Source: Antedon bifida (taxonomy: Eukaryota; Echinodermata; Crinoidea; Comatulida; Antedonidae). Taken from it: a DNA stretch of 64,000 nucleotides. A program made the position numbers and the translations under genes. The notes below the pieces were generated by a model. The model did not search any database and was not told where the DNA came from. It saw nothing but the letters and a program-made list of their open reading frames with translations. This document shows, piece after piece, positions 42,101-49,007 of this stretch. Numbering within the stretch: the first letter of the stretch is position 1; the number at the start of each line of letters is the position of its first letter. The stretch lies in assembly GCA_963402885.1 (NCBI GenBank), contig OY727093.1, positions 18,894,161-18,958,160 on the forward strand. Direction: 5' to 3'.

Positions 42101-45100
42101 GTAAGGATTGCAGTGTATGACGACACAAGCGGTATCGTGTGGTGGAAGGGAATCCGTTGAAAAAAAATGTAAAAATTACTACCATAGATGGTCGTACAAT
42201 TGCTTCAATATCGTAAATTTGTTTGTGTGTAAGCCTTTTTGTTATGTTTTAATGCAGAAAACCACACATTCAGTTATCTTTGTAATCCGGGAGAAAATGT
42301 AGAAAACCGGGAGCAATATTATGCCGGGTGACAATTCTAAAATACAGTAGTCTCTCAGCCAAAACGAGAGTGTTTGCATGTATTGGATACAGTATCTCCA
42401 GATCACCTTGGACTATATTTTTACCCATGCCTCTCAGCCCAGTAAATATTGATATACTATGGCACAAATGGACACAATTCATCACTATAAATATATTTAC
42501 TTCCGTTCATTAGATACATATTTTAACGTGTATGTTACATGGTGTGTGTTAACGCCGATAACACAAACTTGTCACTATGGCGAGTTCAATTCCAGTATTC
42601 AATGTTTTTGACAAATTGACAAAAGTTGTAAGATTTTTCTTCTTAATAAAGGTAATGTTTTTGAAAAGTATTGCTGAATTGGAAGACTTAAGTCCAGTTC
42701 TGCAGAAACTACAGCAAGTTGCCAGTCATGTCTTATGTACTGAAAATATGAGGTAGGTTTATCTGGTTTTTCTTTACAAGACAACACACAAATTCATCAC
42801 TCCAAACCACCATGTTTGTTTATTTTTTCTTTATTTTGGTCATACATATTATAAATTCATTTGGATAAATATAATGAATTTTGAAATGAATCCCTACTTA
42901 TAGTTGTGCCTTTACATTTCTGTCTACTTGTCAATACACAAATACAAGTAAGCATTTACCTTCAAATAATTATCTTTTAAATTATTTGTTAAATTGAACT
43001 TTTAAATGTTGTAACATGGTGGAACCGAACCCAGGTCATTCACCCCTTAAGGCCAATTTACACAGATAAGCGGTAATGGTAAGTGGAAAACCACATAGCC
43101 ATTGTCACACATAGAATTGTTATCTATCCTGACTGCGTTTAGTGTAAATATTAACATCTAATTAATTAATTTTGTTTCTGCTTACCGTTACCTATTGTCT
43201 GTGTAATTTGGCCTTAAGGGGTGAATCACTATCACTGAGGTTGGTCTTCCAAGGTAAGTCAATCAGGATATGGTACCATTTTAATTAGTCTTCCTTCCTT
43301 TCCCCCTTAATATAAATATATGTTTTGTGGTCAAGTTTAGACTTATTTATACCCTTTTCACATCTGCATAAATTGTTACAACTTAATGTTACATTTTGCA
43401 GGTGTAAAAAGGGTCTGTCAGAATCACTACATTTCACATTGTTTTATAATCTTTAGCTCTTTGTTAAATAAATATTATATTTTATACATTTTATATTTTT
43501 TTCATCTGTCTTGGCCCTCAACATGACTACCATTATATTGTGGCAGCGGTTTTTCCGAACTTATGACGATAGCAAGAAGAAAATTGATACAGCAGAACAA
43601 AGCTGTATTACAAAGAACAAAAAGTTAAATGGAATATATTATACAGATATTGGCGCTTCGGGAAATATATATTCCCTCGAACATAATATCATTCCCTCGG
43701 GGATGTCAAATCTTATATTTAACCGATATAAAAGGCAATATCTGTTATATTATATAGCCAAGAACAAGTCTGCTGGGTTGGGTGAAGCTAGGCTAGGCCT
43801 AGAGGCCTCCTATAGTATTTGTATTGTATGTAAACAAGCCTGCTTAGACACCTTACCTTGCGAAGAATAATATACAGATAATTACTAATTAATGATTCCT
43901 TGGCAATAAAATATTCACTTAGGCCTAGGTCGTTTAAATTAACAGAAGAATTTCCATCAATAAGCCTATTAATAATAATATTATAATCAGGTAGGCCGAA
44001 TAAACAATTCGTCTTCTTCTCTTCGAGGAGCCGAATCACCGGATGTTCAGTGCGTACTAGTTACTAAGTGACTACCGTGAGTATTGACCAATCACAAACG
44101 GTGTTTCATCACATTTAGGGAGGACTAATAACAAATGAGGGCGCTATGTATGCATAGTTTAAATAGTTTAGATGATTAATTTCTACAAGCAAGCTCCGTG
44201 GCGCAGCGATAGAAGCGTTGTCTTGCGATGGAGTGACAATTCCCAGGTTCAAGATCCAGTAGATGACTTTTGTTTATTTATCGGCAAACGCGAGTGTTGC
44301 CACACGAAAATTACACAGTCAATATCATCGAACTCGAGAATGTATATGTTTAATGACAGGGGACACGATAATTACGCGAAAATTAATCGGTCAATATCAT
44401 CGTTCTCGAGGATATATACGATTTACGATCCTCGCAGCGGTAGTCATGTGACGCAGTTTCAACCAATCACGTTCACGTATTTACATAGGCTATGTAATAT
44501 ATGCATATATTTTTTTATCATGCTATTTCTATTCTAGGTGTGCACTAAATGCAAGTCCAATATTCATGGACACAGCATCTCTACATCTAGAGCGTTTCTT
44601 ATCACAGTTACCAGGAGAAGGTGCTGGTCAAACTTCTTTTATGCAGGAAGTAAGTAGTTCAACATTCCCACAACTGAATGCATTTTACTTCACAGACGTA
44701 GTCTGGTTGCTGTCTTGGGATGCGAACTCCCCCTGCCTTCTGAATGCCCCCTCCCCCTCTGATCGAACCCCTTCCCCTAGTGCTGACCTAAGCTACCATG
44801 TTTGGGACAGAGCTAAGACAATATTTAAAAATAGAGCTGCTTGGTCCCTTGAAATTGCACTGGTACATTGAAGCATGAAACAAAGTTATAAATCTACAGG
44901 ACCTGTCTGCCATGGTTGGAGTGAAGCTAAGAAAACTTAGAAAAATAAGGCTGTTAGGTCTCCGGAAAGTGCATTTATTATACTAAATATGAAACGAAAT
45001 AAATATGAAACGAAATATAAAAGTCTCCATGGTTGGGGCTGCTAGCTAAGCACCTCCCAATCTATGCCCCTGTACTTTTACAGTAGTTAAAGAATTTGGG

Positions 45101-48100
45101 GTTGGAAACTTAAATGAACTTTGGTTCTTGGGACTATTTCTGGTTTTCAGGGCGATCATAGTGCTCTTACAAAATACTGTACTGCAGAACATACAGAACA
45201 TACATACTGTAGATATTGTTCCGATTATTTCATACATTATAAGGTGAATCTAAATGATATGTTGGTTAGTGAAAAGGTTCATCTGGATCTCTTAGTATTT
45301 TCTAGGATTTTTTTTTATGATCCAACAAATAAATTGAATAAAATGAAAAACTCAGCTTAGTCATGAGTGAATTCATGCACCTTGGTAACAGTTCTGAGAA
45401 ACCTCGCTTTTGCGTCAGCTGTGGAAAACATTGAGTTGATCAACCAGCGAAATCAAATTTGTTGTGGAATAAACTAATATGAACATTTGGATTGCTACAT
45501 CAGATAGTGTGTGATGCTTGACATCAGGTTGACAACTTGTTTTTCACTTTCAGAATCCATTTACTACAACTAAACAAAAGCTACACTATGAGTTGCCATT
45601 TCCAGTTAACTACATCAGCCATGCTATAGAGGGCATTCCATTCAATCACGAAGACTTCGCTTCATTACGTCTTCTAGCCAGGCTTATGTCAACTAAGTTT
45701 CTTCATCGCGAAATTCGGTGGGTGTGCACATAAACTTAAAATAATAGTTTTTCAACATAATTTTTTAATATTTTAGTATGAAACTTTACTCCAATAATGA
45801 GAGGCATCCACCATTGTGAAAAGGCAGACAAATGACTATGAAAAATATGCATTAGTATTGTTCATATAATTATTAAGGGCACATTTTAAAGAATGAATAT
45901 TATTGTTTCTATAGGGAGAAGGGAGGTGCCTATGGAAGTGGTGCACTGATGGGTACAAGTGGAAACTTTACCTTTTATTCCTACAGGTATGACAATCCAC
46001 TAGGAATTGGTGATCAGTTTGTTTGTTTGTTTTATTACTGCAGGACTCAAACAAGATACCAGGATAACCCATAAAGCGGACACAGCTTATCCAATGAAGT
46101 CCTTATACAGTTACAAAAACGTAGACAAATTACAATTAAATAATTACAAAGTTCACATTACTTTCAGTCTAGCTATATGCACATTACAAAGATGAATTTT
46201 TATTATTTATATTCATTTATTGTTTTTATGCCTTTAATATTTGATGAAAGATTATTCCAATCCTTAATAGTATTATAATAAAATGGTTTTGAAGCGAGAC
46301 CTTTAATATTAGGAATAACAACATTTTTGTTTGGTTTCCTTGTACATTACACATGTACATAGAATGTTGTTGTTGTTTAGAAATCTTTGTAAAATCAGTA
46401 TCAAAATACTACAGCAATCTCCACAGGGATTTTAGTAGATTAAAATCCACAATCTACACATACACACACACACACAAACTAATTACACAGGATAGCATGT
46501 GGAAAGAATAGGTCTTCCAGTTTCCTTGAATTAAATCTCACAAAAAAGTAATAACAAAATTATTATGAATTATTATAAAAATACATAGTTATATATAAAA
46601 TAAAATCATAGTTCATCTAAAGAAAAGACTGATTGTGATTTATGGTTTTTATTGAAGGTGTTAGACAGACACTTTATCATTTTGTAACTAAACAAAAAAG
46701 TGAAGTTATCAATAAATCATTATTATTATTTATTGAACTCATTTTCTTTTACATTTGTTAGAGATCCTAATTCTGAGAAAACATTGGATGCATTTAAAAA
46801 GTGCTGTGAATGGGCAGTAGATGCTAGCTACTTAGATCAAGACATTGATGAAGCCAAGTTATCCGTCTTCTCATCGGTGAGAGTCTAATATTTCAGCAAA
46901 TTATTTTTTGTCTACTTTCCCTAGGACACTACATATTTTATTATATTACATAGCCTATGTAAATACGTGAACGTGATTGGTTGAAACTGCGTCACATGAC
47001 TACCGCTGCGAGGATCGTAAATCGTATATATCCTCGAGAACGATGATATTGACCGATTAATTTTCGCGTAATTATCGTGTCCCCTGTCATTAAACATATA
47101 CATTCTCGAGTTCGATGATATTGACTGTGTAATTTTCGTGTGGCAACACTCGCGTTTGCCGATAAATAAACAAAAGTCATCTACTGGATTTGAACTTGGG
47201 TGGAATTGTCACTCCATCGCAAGACAACATTTCCACCGTTGCGCCATGCAGCTTGCTTGAAGAAATTATTCATCTAAACTATTTAAACTATGCATACATA
47301 GCGCCCTCATTTGTTATTAGTCCTCCCTAAATGTGATGAAACACCGTTTGTGATTGGTCAATACTCACGGTAGTAACCTAGTAACTAGTACGCGCTGAAC
47401 ATCCGGTGATTCGGCTAGCTCCTCGAAGAGAAGACGATGAATTGTTTATTCGGCCTACCTGATTATAATATTATTATTAATAGGCTTATTGATGGAAATT
47501 CTTCGTTAATTTAAACGACCTAGGCCTAAGTGAATATTTTATTGCCAAGGAATCATTAATTAGTAATTATCTGTATATTATTCTTCGCAAGGTAAGGTGT
47601 CTAGGCAGGAGGCTTGTTTACATACAATACAAATACTAGGCTAGGCCTACCTAGGCCTATAGAATAGGAGGCCTAGCCTAGCTTCACCCAACCCAGCAGA
47701 CTTGTTCTTGGCTATATAATATAACAGATATCGCCTTTTATATCGGTAAAATATAAGATTTAACATCCCCTCGGGATGATATTATGTTCTCGGGGAATTA
47801 TATATCCCTCAGCTGCCGCTTCGGGATATATATATTCCCTCGAACATAATATCATTCCCTCGGGGATGTCAAATCTTATATTTCACCTCTAAGCAGGCAA
47901 TATCTGTATAATATAGTATATGTAGGCCGTGAATTCACTTTGATTCATCAAGATTTTTAAAGAAAAATAAGCATCCTCGTAAGCCCTTTTTTAGGTTTTG
48001 AACTTTGCTAATCAAGACCTATGCCTAGCTAACGTACAAACACTCCCACCAAGCCCACATGTACAGGGTTTGCAGCATAGGTCATTACCGTCGTCGATTG

Positions 48101-48889
48101 TGGCTCAAAATAGCCGGCACGCTCTTTTAAATTACCATCCCAATGCGAAAGCTCACTATTATCCACATTGAAGAAAACACAAACCACTGCTTTCTCTTCT
48201 ATTCCATTGAAAGAGCTTGATAGTACAATGTCAATGAACCACTAGCATCTCAGAGGGCCTGAATTCATTTTTTAGACAGACCTACATTTAAAAAAAAACA
48301 TTTCTAAATTACATAAAAATTTTACTTTACTATACTTTGAATGAGGTGCCAAAAAAAAGGTATTTTCGGAATCATTCTAAAAAGGTCAATCTTTTTTTGT
48401 CATTATATAAATGTTTAATCGTATTACAAAATCTATTATGGATTGTTGCTGTAAGTTTTTGTGTATTTATGAATGATTTTTAGATTTTTTTTGGATGCTA
48501 TATTTATCTTAATGTGCTAGAGGTATCACTGGCTCTTAGGGATTTAGTTCCCTTTTGTGTTTCCTGCCACTTTGTAGTAGTTAGTTTGTTTTTGGCAATA
48601 AAGAATAAGAAAGAATCCGAATATTAAAACCTATTGTTCTTATACTTTACAGGTTGATAGCCCAACAGCTCCCTCAAGTAAAGGAATGAGACATTTCAAA
48701 AATCATGTTAGTGACGACGTTTATCAGAATCACCGTCAACAACTTTTAGGAGTGACCCGAGATGACATGGTACGTGTTGCCAAATCATACTTAGTGAATG
48801 GAGACAAAATGAATGGAACAGCACTATTAGGACCAGATAATGAAATGACTAAAAATGAACACTCATGGATTATACACAAAGAAGAGTAA
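1..48889 (+). CDS. PITRM1: PITRM1: presequence protease, mitochondrial (14 exons, 5' end outside the window)
   Basis: This is the C-terminal two thirds of the M16C zinc metallopeptidase that degrades cleaved mitochondrial presequences and amyloid-like peptides in the matrix. The coding exons are 1-130, 3185-3298, 4582-4678, 21061-21334, 22707-22953, 23821-23941, 27436-27512, 27687-27852, 42652-42752, 44538-44649, 45554-45717, 45915-45986, 46762-46876 and 48653-48889. All introns obey GT-AG, and the 2027 nt join into one open frame of 674 residues plus TAA. Recognisable blocks are ITDPFESFTASVL, HKIELSQKHQ, LKTGGLGVHTHV, LPFPVNYI and REKGGAYGSGA. The last supplies the Arg and Tyr that the M16 C-terminal half contributes to the active site. 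The HxxEH zinc motif lies in the missing N-terminal part. The linker before LPFPVNY is about 40 residues shorter than in human PITRM1. An AATAAA occurs 25 bases after the stop. Identity is from recalled family sequence; splice sites are read directly. Confidence 0.97.
131..3184. other. PITRM1 intron
   Basis: Apart from the hAT-family fragment at 930-1170 and a short ACGT run at 838-853, this is AT-rich intron without recognisable genes. 2525-2580 matches 11105-11160 in reverse orientation, a small unnamed dispersed repeat. Confidence 0.8.
930..1170. repeat. Diverged fragment of the outer hAT family
   Basis: The stretch around ATGAATTTTATG, CGAGAGTACCATTTCC and the following CGCC(T/A)CGCCACAG is closely similar to 30850-31050 inside the outer hAT-like element. 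This shows a second, truncated copy in PITRM1 intron 1. Confidence 0.65.
3185..3298 (+). CDS. PITRM1: PITRM1 exon 2 of window
   Basis: The acceptor TTATTAAG precedes an exon encoding GYDTSTKEASFSIGLQG and IANEDIAKVKKII. The donor is AA|GTATGT. The phase matches both neighbours. Confidence 0.95.
3945..4060 (+). mobile_element. tRNA-like SINE head, diverged
   Basis: TAGTGGCACTGTAGCTTGTT resembles a decayed box A, and CCAGGGTTCAAATCTCTG contains a good box B. The spacing is tRNA-like; the tail is not recognisable. Confidence 0.45.
4582..4678 (+). CDS. PITRM1: PITRM1 exon 3 of window
   Basis: The acceptor CTTTTAG precedes an exon encoding EGFEDQRIEAILHKIEL and ending in FGLGLMM at GTAAGT. It is followed by a 16.4-kb intron filled with repeats. 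Confidence 0.95.
4679..6659. other. Start of PITRM1 intron 3, no gene seen
   Basis: The stretch is AT-rich and non-coding. A right-end fragment of MITE M1 (GGGGGACAGTATATCTTTA) sits near 6240-6260. Confidence 0.75.
6660..8080 (-). mobile_element. Non-LTR retrotransposon (LINE) fragment, endonuclease fused to reverse-transcriptase remnant
   Basis: On the minus strand, 8050-7440 reads as an APE-type endonuclease: SVIGISETWLDKKVPDSEV, GYDIQRKDRSRHGGGV, SSLDHILCNSTD and GMSDHLAIYCTRK. It then reads WEELKRLFLKVIDEIAPIKE near 7300. At about 7285 it jumps straight to the YADDTALIVYG catalytic motif of the reverse transcriptase. The C-terminal MNWNSLPNEVV ... NTFKNRLDSLKWG signature follows near 6700. 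Several frames are used, so it is dead. The domain style is of the CR1/L2/Jockey group. Confidence 0.88.
8692..9740. other. 1-kb block almost devoid of G on the + strand
   Basis: Lines such as 8761-8820 contain no G at all, and most of the block has about 2-5 per 60 bases while C stays near a quarter. This is extreme strand asymmetry compared with the flanks. No convincing gene lies in it. Confidence 0.8.
9775..10611 (+). repeat. Dispersed composite repeat R1, copy A
   Basis: The copy begins with a long hairpin (AAATATAAGATTTGACATCC ... GGATGTCAAATCTTATATTT, 9799-9905). It continues with the R1 body (AATGATTCCTTGGCAATAAA, TCACCGGATGTTCAG) and a degenerate tRNA-like segment at 10290-10372. 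It ends TTTACATAGGCTATGTAA. Confidence 0.9.
11571..12335. repeat. 36-bp minisatellite, about 21 units
   Basis: The near-identical unit is CCTGATACAGACCC + TAATAGATAT(A/T)GTAA + AAGGTAC. Because 36 is a multiple of 3 and no stop occurs, long frames stay open on both strands (11578-12357 + and 11559-12395 -). The + frame repeats YPDTDPNRYSKR with a Ser/Cys variant; a one-base loss near 12237 shifts the last three units. It lies in PITRM1 intron 3. Confidence 0.95.
12750..12892. mobile_element. Small MITE (M2), diverged copy
   Basis: It shares GATGATCCATCGCATTGTGA, AAATTACTTGTG and the right end GTTGCGTCCAAGTGGGAA with the copy at 17213; the left end has decayed. Confidence 0.65.
12893..14830. 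other. PITRM1 intron 3, no gene seen
   Basis: The stretch holds only short stop-rich frames and a TA run at 14306-14323. Nothing is recognised. Confidence 0.75.
14831..15188. mobile_element. MITE family M1, copy a
   Basis: The right end GGGGACAATACATCTTTA and the internal ATGGCCTATTTAAAGTCTG identify the family. The left end is diverged (TAAAGATATAGTTTCCCC). Confidence 0.75.
15271..15890 (+). repeat. Dispersed repeat R2, copy 1
   Basis: It shares TATATAAATTTACGTAAGGG, GGTATATAAAGTTGGTTCAT, GTGGTATACACTGTCTAATG and TGTTCCTCTTTG with 50078-50940 in the same order. There is no coding capacity. Confidence 0.85.
17213..17348. mobile_element. Small MITE (M2), complete copy
   Basis: TTGGTTCCCACTCGGACCCAA and TTGCGTCCTAGTGGGAACCAA are inverted ends of a 136-bp element. 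The middle (GATGGTCCATCGCAT, CAAATTACTTGTG) recurs at 12750-12892. Confidence 0.75.
17815..18120. mobile_element. MITE family M1, copy b (best preserved)
   Basis: Terminal inverted repeats TAAAGATGTATTGTCC and GGACAATACATCTTTA bound a 306-bp element without coding capacity. Internal TTATTCACTTTGACCAAAA and AAATGGCCTATT recur in the other copies. Confidence 0.85.
18121..21060. other. End of PITRM1 intron 3, no gene seen
   Basis: This is AT-rich intron with the possible inverted-repeat element at 19800-19975 and a run of C at 20998-21008 shortly before exon 4. Nothing else is recognised. Confidence 0.75.
19800..19975. repeat. Possible short inverted-repeat element
   Basis: CTTCCACACCAAAA near 19820 is inverted relative to GGTGTGAAAG near 19868 and TTTTGGTGTGAAAAG near 19952. 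The exact ends are unclear. Confidence 0.35.
21061..21334 (+). CDS. PITRM1: PITRM1 exon 4 of window
   Basis: The acceptor TATTTAG precedes an exon encoding ALLPSWNHGSDPTDQL through KKKIFEDG. The donor GTATGG follows the first base of a Gly codon; reading past it meets a stop within a few codons. Confidence 0.96.
21335..22706. other. PITRM1 intron 4, no gene seen
   Basis: A short frame at 22003-22200 follows TTATTAG but has no homology and includes an ATT-rich run. I regard the interval as intron. Confidence 0.75.
22707..22953 (+). CDS. PITRM1: PITRM1 exon 5 of window
   Basis: The acceptor TTTTTAG precedes an exon encoding GIQLASEQSK, DPSCLPTLAISDVDR, QPTNGVVYF and YVPLFSSVIT. These are conserved blocks of the PreP middle region. 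The donor is CA|GTATGG. A 76-bp minisatellite starts 57 bases downstream. Confidence 0.96.
22984..23362. repeat. 76-bp minisatellite, 5 units (from 23011)
   Basis: Units start at 23011, 23087, 23163, 23236 and 23311. The first three are nearly identical, and the last two are a variant (AATACATTTAGATACAG, TTCTGACACTAC). The array begins just after the donor of PITRM1 exon 5. Confidence 0.92.
23821..23941 (+). CDS. PITRM1: PITRM1 exon 6 of window
   Basis: A strong acceptor (ACTTTTTCAG) precedes MGAGNMSFHEIS, LKTGGLGVHTHV and DSIHKVEK. The donor is GTTTGT in phase 0. The following intron carries the 34-bp array. Confidence 0.96.
24518..27358. repeat. 34-bp minisatellite, about 83 units
   Basis: The unit is GATGGAGCATCCAATCC + AGGTGCAAC + (TCA/TAA/TTG)CCTAC. 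Units of 33 bp (CCTACGTGGAGC) occur near 25093, 25432 and 26043, spaced by whole unit numbers. The last units (27100-27358) are strongly diverged. The array fills most of PITRM1 intron 6; all long frames in it are stop-free artefacts of the repeat. Confidence 0.96.
27436..27512 (+). CDS. PITRM1: PITRM1 exon 7 of window
   Basis: The exon encodes GIMLSSYCLDNNTEEMF and LWHDIFLR, with the last Arg codon split by the donor GTAAGT. It starts 77 bases after the edge of the 34-bp minisatellite. Confidence 0.95.
27687..27852 (+). CDS. PITRM1: PITRM1 exon 8 of window
   Basis: The acceptor TTCTAG precedes an exon encoding PKLEDVDRFTTLVRMN, SGHSYAMSAAQSHLSP and EILGGMKQ. The donor is GTAAGT in phase 0. 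The next intron is 14.8 kb and hosts the antisense GT31 relic. Confidence 0.96.
27853..29178. other. PITRM1 intron 8, 5' part
   Basis: The stretch contains a short CA run near 28010. Repeated TTCATCTTCTAAAGATCTAAG occurs at 28049 and 28871, and several TACGGTATTTTTTAT motifs lie around 28100-28450. There is no gene. Confidence 0.7.
29187..31112. mobile_element. hAT-like non-autonomous transposon (outer), 8-bp target duplication
   Basis: The left end CAGTGGCGTAACAGGCGGGG and the right end (reverse) CAGCCGCGTAACAAGGGGG form imperfect terminal inverted repeats. The flanks are an exact 8-bp duplication, ATTGTTGG, at 29179-29186 and 31113-31120. This is the hallmark of hAT transposition. No transposase frame remains. 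Without the inner insertion it is about 1.16 kb. Confidence 0.82.
29562..30320. mobile_element. hAT-like non-autonomous transposon (inner, nested)
   Basis: This 759-bp element starts CAGGGCCGTAACCAGG and ends CCTGGTTACGGGCC, giving inverted termini. An exact 8-bp duplication TGCCTACC sits at 29554-29561 and 30321-30328. It lies wholly inside the outer element, so it is younger. There is no coding capacity. Confidence 0.82.
31638..32189. mobile_element. MITE family M1, long variant c
   Basis: TAAAGATGTATTGTCCC and GGGACAATACATCTTTA bound 552 bp. The extra centre (31800-32050) is not in the short copies, so this may be closer to a parent element. Confidence 0.78.
32788..33516 (-). pseudogene. 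GT31 domain B (DDD motif intact, nonsense codon before FPPYC)
   Basis: Domain B is continuous in frame with the end of domain A. It shows KLDVIRQTWAKNHN, IRYGDIIQADFIESFKNLT and an intact FKGDDDTFVN metal site. The frame meets TAA at 33019-33021 in YSGK-stop-FPPYCSGAGY, at the codon where a Tyr would be usual. After that single codon it stays open for 76 further codons, including IPIDDAFQEILAEEEGV, to TAA at 32788. A one-base change would explain the stop. Confidence 0.88.
33620..34466 (-). pseudogene. GT31 domain A (degenerate DxD motif, frameshifted)
   Basis: The motif NVIRRSWG and EKHGDLLQGWFEDNF identify the Galactosyl_T fold. At the metal-binding position, where the family has DDD before xFVN, this copy reads VNDHNFVN, so the DxD motif is lost. 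The frame shifts just before the family's YPPYC-type motif, which continues in the next frame as QYFPPFC. The open frame then runs on through FIPIADVFISILAEKTGV. Loss of DxD suggests domain A was non-catalytic even before the frameshift. Confidence 0.88.
34613..37351. other. PITRM1 intron 8, middle part
   Basis: The upstream flank of the GT31 relic is unremarkable. 35160-35900 is richer in CpG, with repeated GCGCGTAACTT-like strings and TGACGTCA. The palindrome at 36004 lies here. Frames near 36474-36712 are open on both strands without homology. Confidence 0.65.
36004..36049. repeat. Near-perfect 46-bp palindrome
   Basis: ATCAAACCAGTTGATATTAT and its complement ATAATATCAAATGGTTTGAT meet without a loop. 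It lies in PITRM1 intron 8. Confidence 0.75.
37352..37909 (+). ncRNA. Possible small spliced transcript in PITRM1 intron 8
   Basis: A 52-base segment (37352-37403) lies between TGTCTAG and a consensus GTAAGT. A second segment begins at 37800 after TTGTTACAG. Joined, they give a 44-codon frame from ATG 37380 to TGA 37909 without recognisable homology. It may be a noncoding RNA, a micro-ORF gene or chance; expression data would decide. Confidence 0.22.
38360..39100. repeat. Tandem duplication, about 360-bp unit
   Basis: Two diverged units are recognised by CAGAAAA...GGG, GTGTCACTAAC, ATTGCATGAATATAAAT, AAAATTATCTATAAAATT and AACCCTCTCA, offset by 357-367 bases. A third, partial unit may follow 39079. 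Confidence 0.75.
39660..39845 (-). mobile_element. Penelope-like remnant with hammerhead-like ribozyme core
   Basis: On the minus strand, CTGATGA (39831-39825) is followed by GGGC...GCTC, able to form a 4-bp stem II. Then come GAAA (39808-39805), AGC-TCT-GCT as a minimal stem III, and TA as a cleavage-site-like position. Penelope-like elements are known to carry such minimal hammerheads. Stem I is poor here, so activity is doubtful. A related stretch without the core is at 61880-62000. Confidence 0.5.
39846..41172. other. PITRM1 intron 8, no gene seen
   Basis: The stretch contains a GGGGT run (GGGGTGGGGTGGGGT) near 40670 and otherwise AT-rich sequence. Nothing is recognised. Confidence 0.7.
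41173..41620 (+). mobile_element. 5S rRNA/tRNA chimeric SINE
   Basis: 41173-41292 is a 120-base 5S rRNA-like head: TACGGCCAT, CTCGTCAGATCACCGAAG, AAGTTAAGCAACGTTGGG and CTGGATAGGAGACC, with GGGTGCTGTATAT at the end. This keeps the internal 5S promoter boxes. A tRNA-like part follows (GATGGTGTAATGGTAATATC, GGTTCGAGGTTA). Then comes a central domain of the invertebrate SINE kind (GATGGGATGTAAAGCCG, GTGCACGTTAAAGAAC). The layout resembles dimeric 5S-tRNA SINEs such as AmnSINE1 (recalled). Confidence 0.85.
42652..42752 (+). CDS. PITRM1: PITRM1 exon 9 of window
   Basis: The exon encodes VMFLKSIAELEDLSPVL through CTENM, with Arg split by the donor GTAGGT. The acceptor AATAAAG is preceded by a short T-rich tract and looks weak, but the frame and homology fit. 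Confidence 0.92.
43039..43226. mobile_element. MITE with near-perfect terminal inverted repeats
   Basis: TTCACCCCTTAAGGCCAA at the left and TTGGCCTTAAGGGGTGAA at the right bound 188 bp. The inverted repeat continues inward (ACACAGATAAGCGGTAATGG versus CCGTTACCTATTGTCTGTGT). It lies in PITRM1 intron 9. Confidence 0.82.
43641..44498 (+). repeat. Dispersed composite repeat R1, copy B
   Basis: It has the same body as copy A, but the first hairpin arm is truncated. The middle carries a tRNA-like promoter (44193-44262): CCGTGGCGCAGCGATAG as box A-like and GGTTCAAGATCC as box B. It sits in PITRM1 intron 9, just before exon 10. Confidence 0.92.
44538..44649 (+). CDS. PITRM1: PITRM1 exon 10 of window
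   Basis: The acceptor TATTCTAG precedes CALNASPIFMDTASLHLERF and ends in FMQE at GTAAGT in phase 0. The exon begins only 40 bases after copy B of dispersed repeat R1. Confidence 0.94.
45554..45717 (+). CDS. PITRM1: PITRM1 exon 11 of window
   Basis: The acceptor CTTTCAG precedes KLHYELPFPVNYISHAIEG and LLARLMSTKFLHREI. The last Arg codon is split (CG|GTGGGT). This is the most conserved part of the C-terminal lobe. Confidence 0.96.
45915..45986 (+). CDS. PITRM1: PITRM1 exon 12 of window
   Basis: This short exon completes R-EKGGAYGSGA and GNFTFYSYR. It carries the conserved R...Y pair that in M16 enzymes contacts the substrate at the catalytic zinc. Confidence 0.96.
46762..46876 (+). CDS. PITRM1: PITRM1 exon 13 of window
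   Basis: The exon encodes DPNSEKTLDAFKKCCEW and DQDIDEAKLSVFSS and ends at GTGAGA in phase 0. Copy C of repeat R1 lies about 70 bases downstream in inverted orientation. Confidence 0.96.
46946..47912 (-). repeat. Dispersed composite repeat R1, copy C (inverted)
   Basis: This is the reverse-complement copy with a complete terminal hairpin at 47727-47912 (ACAGATATCGCC ... GGCAATATCTGT). The tRNA-like part is at about 47186-47260. It is highly similar to copy B, and lies in PITRM1 intron 13. Confidence 0.92.
48653..48889 (+). CDS. PITRM1: PITRM1 last exon with stop codon
   Basis: The acceptor TATACTTTACAG precedes VDSPTAPSSKGMRHF, YLVNGDKMNGTALLGPDNE and HSWIIHKEE followed by TAA. This matches the usual PITRM1 C-terminus (SWII near the end). 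Confidence 0.97.
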   Translation, partial: VDSPTAPSSKGMRHFKNHVSDDVYQNHRQQLLGVTRDDMVRVAKSYLVNGDKMNGTALLGPDNEMTKNEHSWIIHKEE

Positions 48890-48913
48890 AACTAATGTTA
48901 AAAACAGATTTTC

Positions 48914-48919
48914 AATAAA
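48914..48919 (+). terminator. PITRM1 polyadenylation signal
   Basis: A canonical AATAAA lies 25 bases after the PITRM1 stop codon. It implies a very short 3' UTR. Confidence 0.6.
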
Positions 48920-49007
48920 TAGTAATAACATGATAGACCCATTTTAGAATTTCATTTTCGTTTATGTGTGGCATAGGTTTTACAAACCAAATTCAATTTT
49001 ATCACTT

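Noticed and set aside
44172-44537. 121-codon frame MINFYKQAPW...
   Set aside because: It lies in repeat R1 copy B. Related frames occur in copy C, but the reading covers the tRNA-like promoter and hairpin-flanking DNA, and copy A is not conserved in frame.
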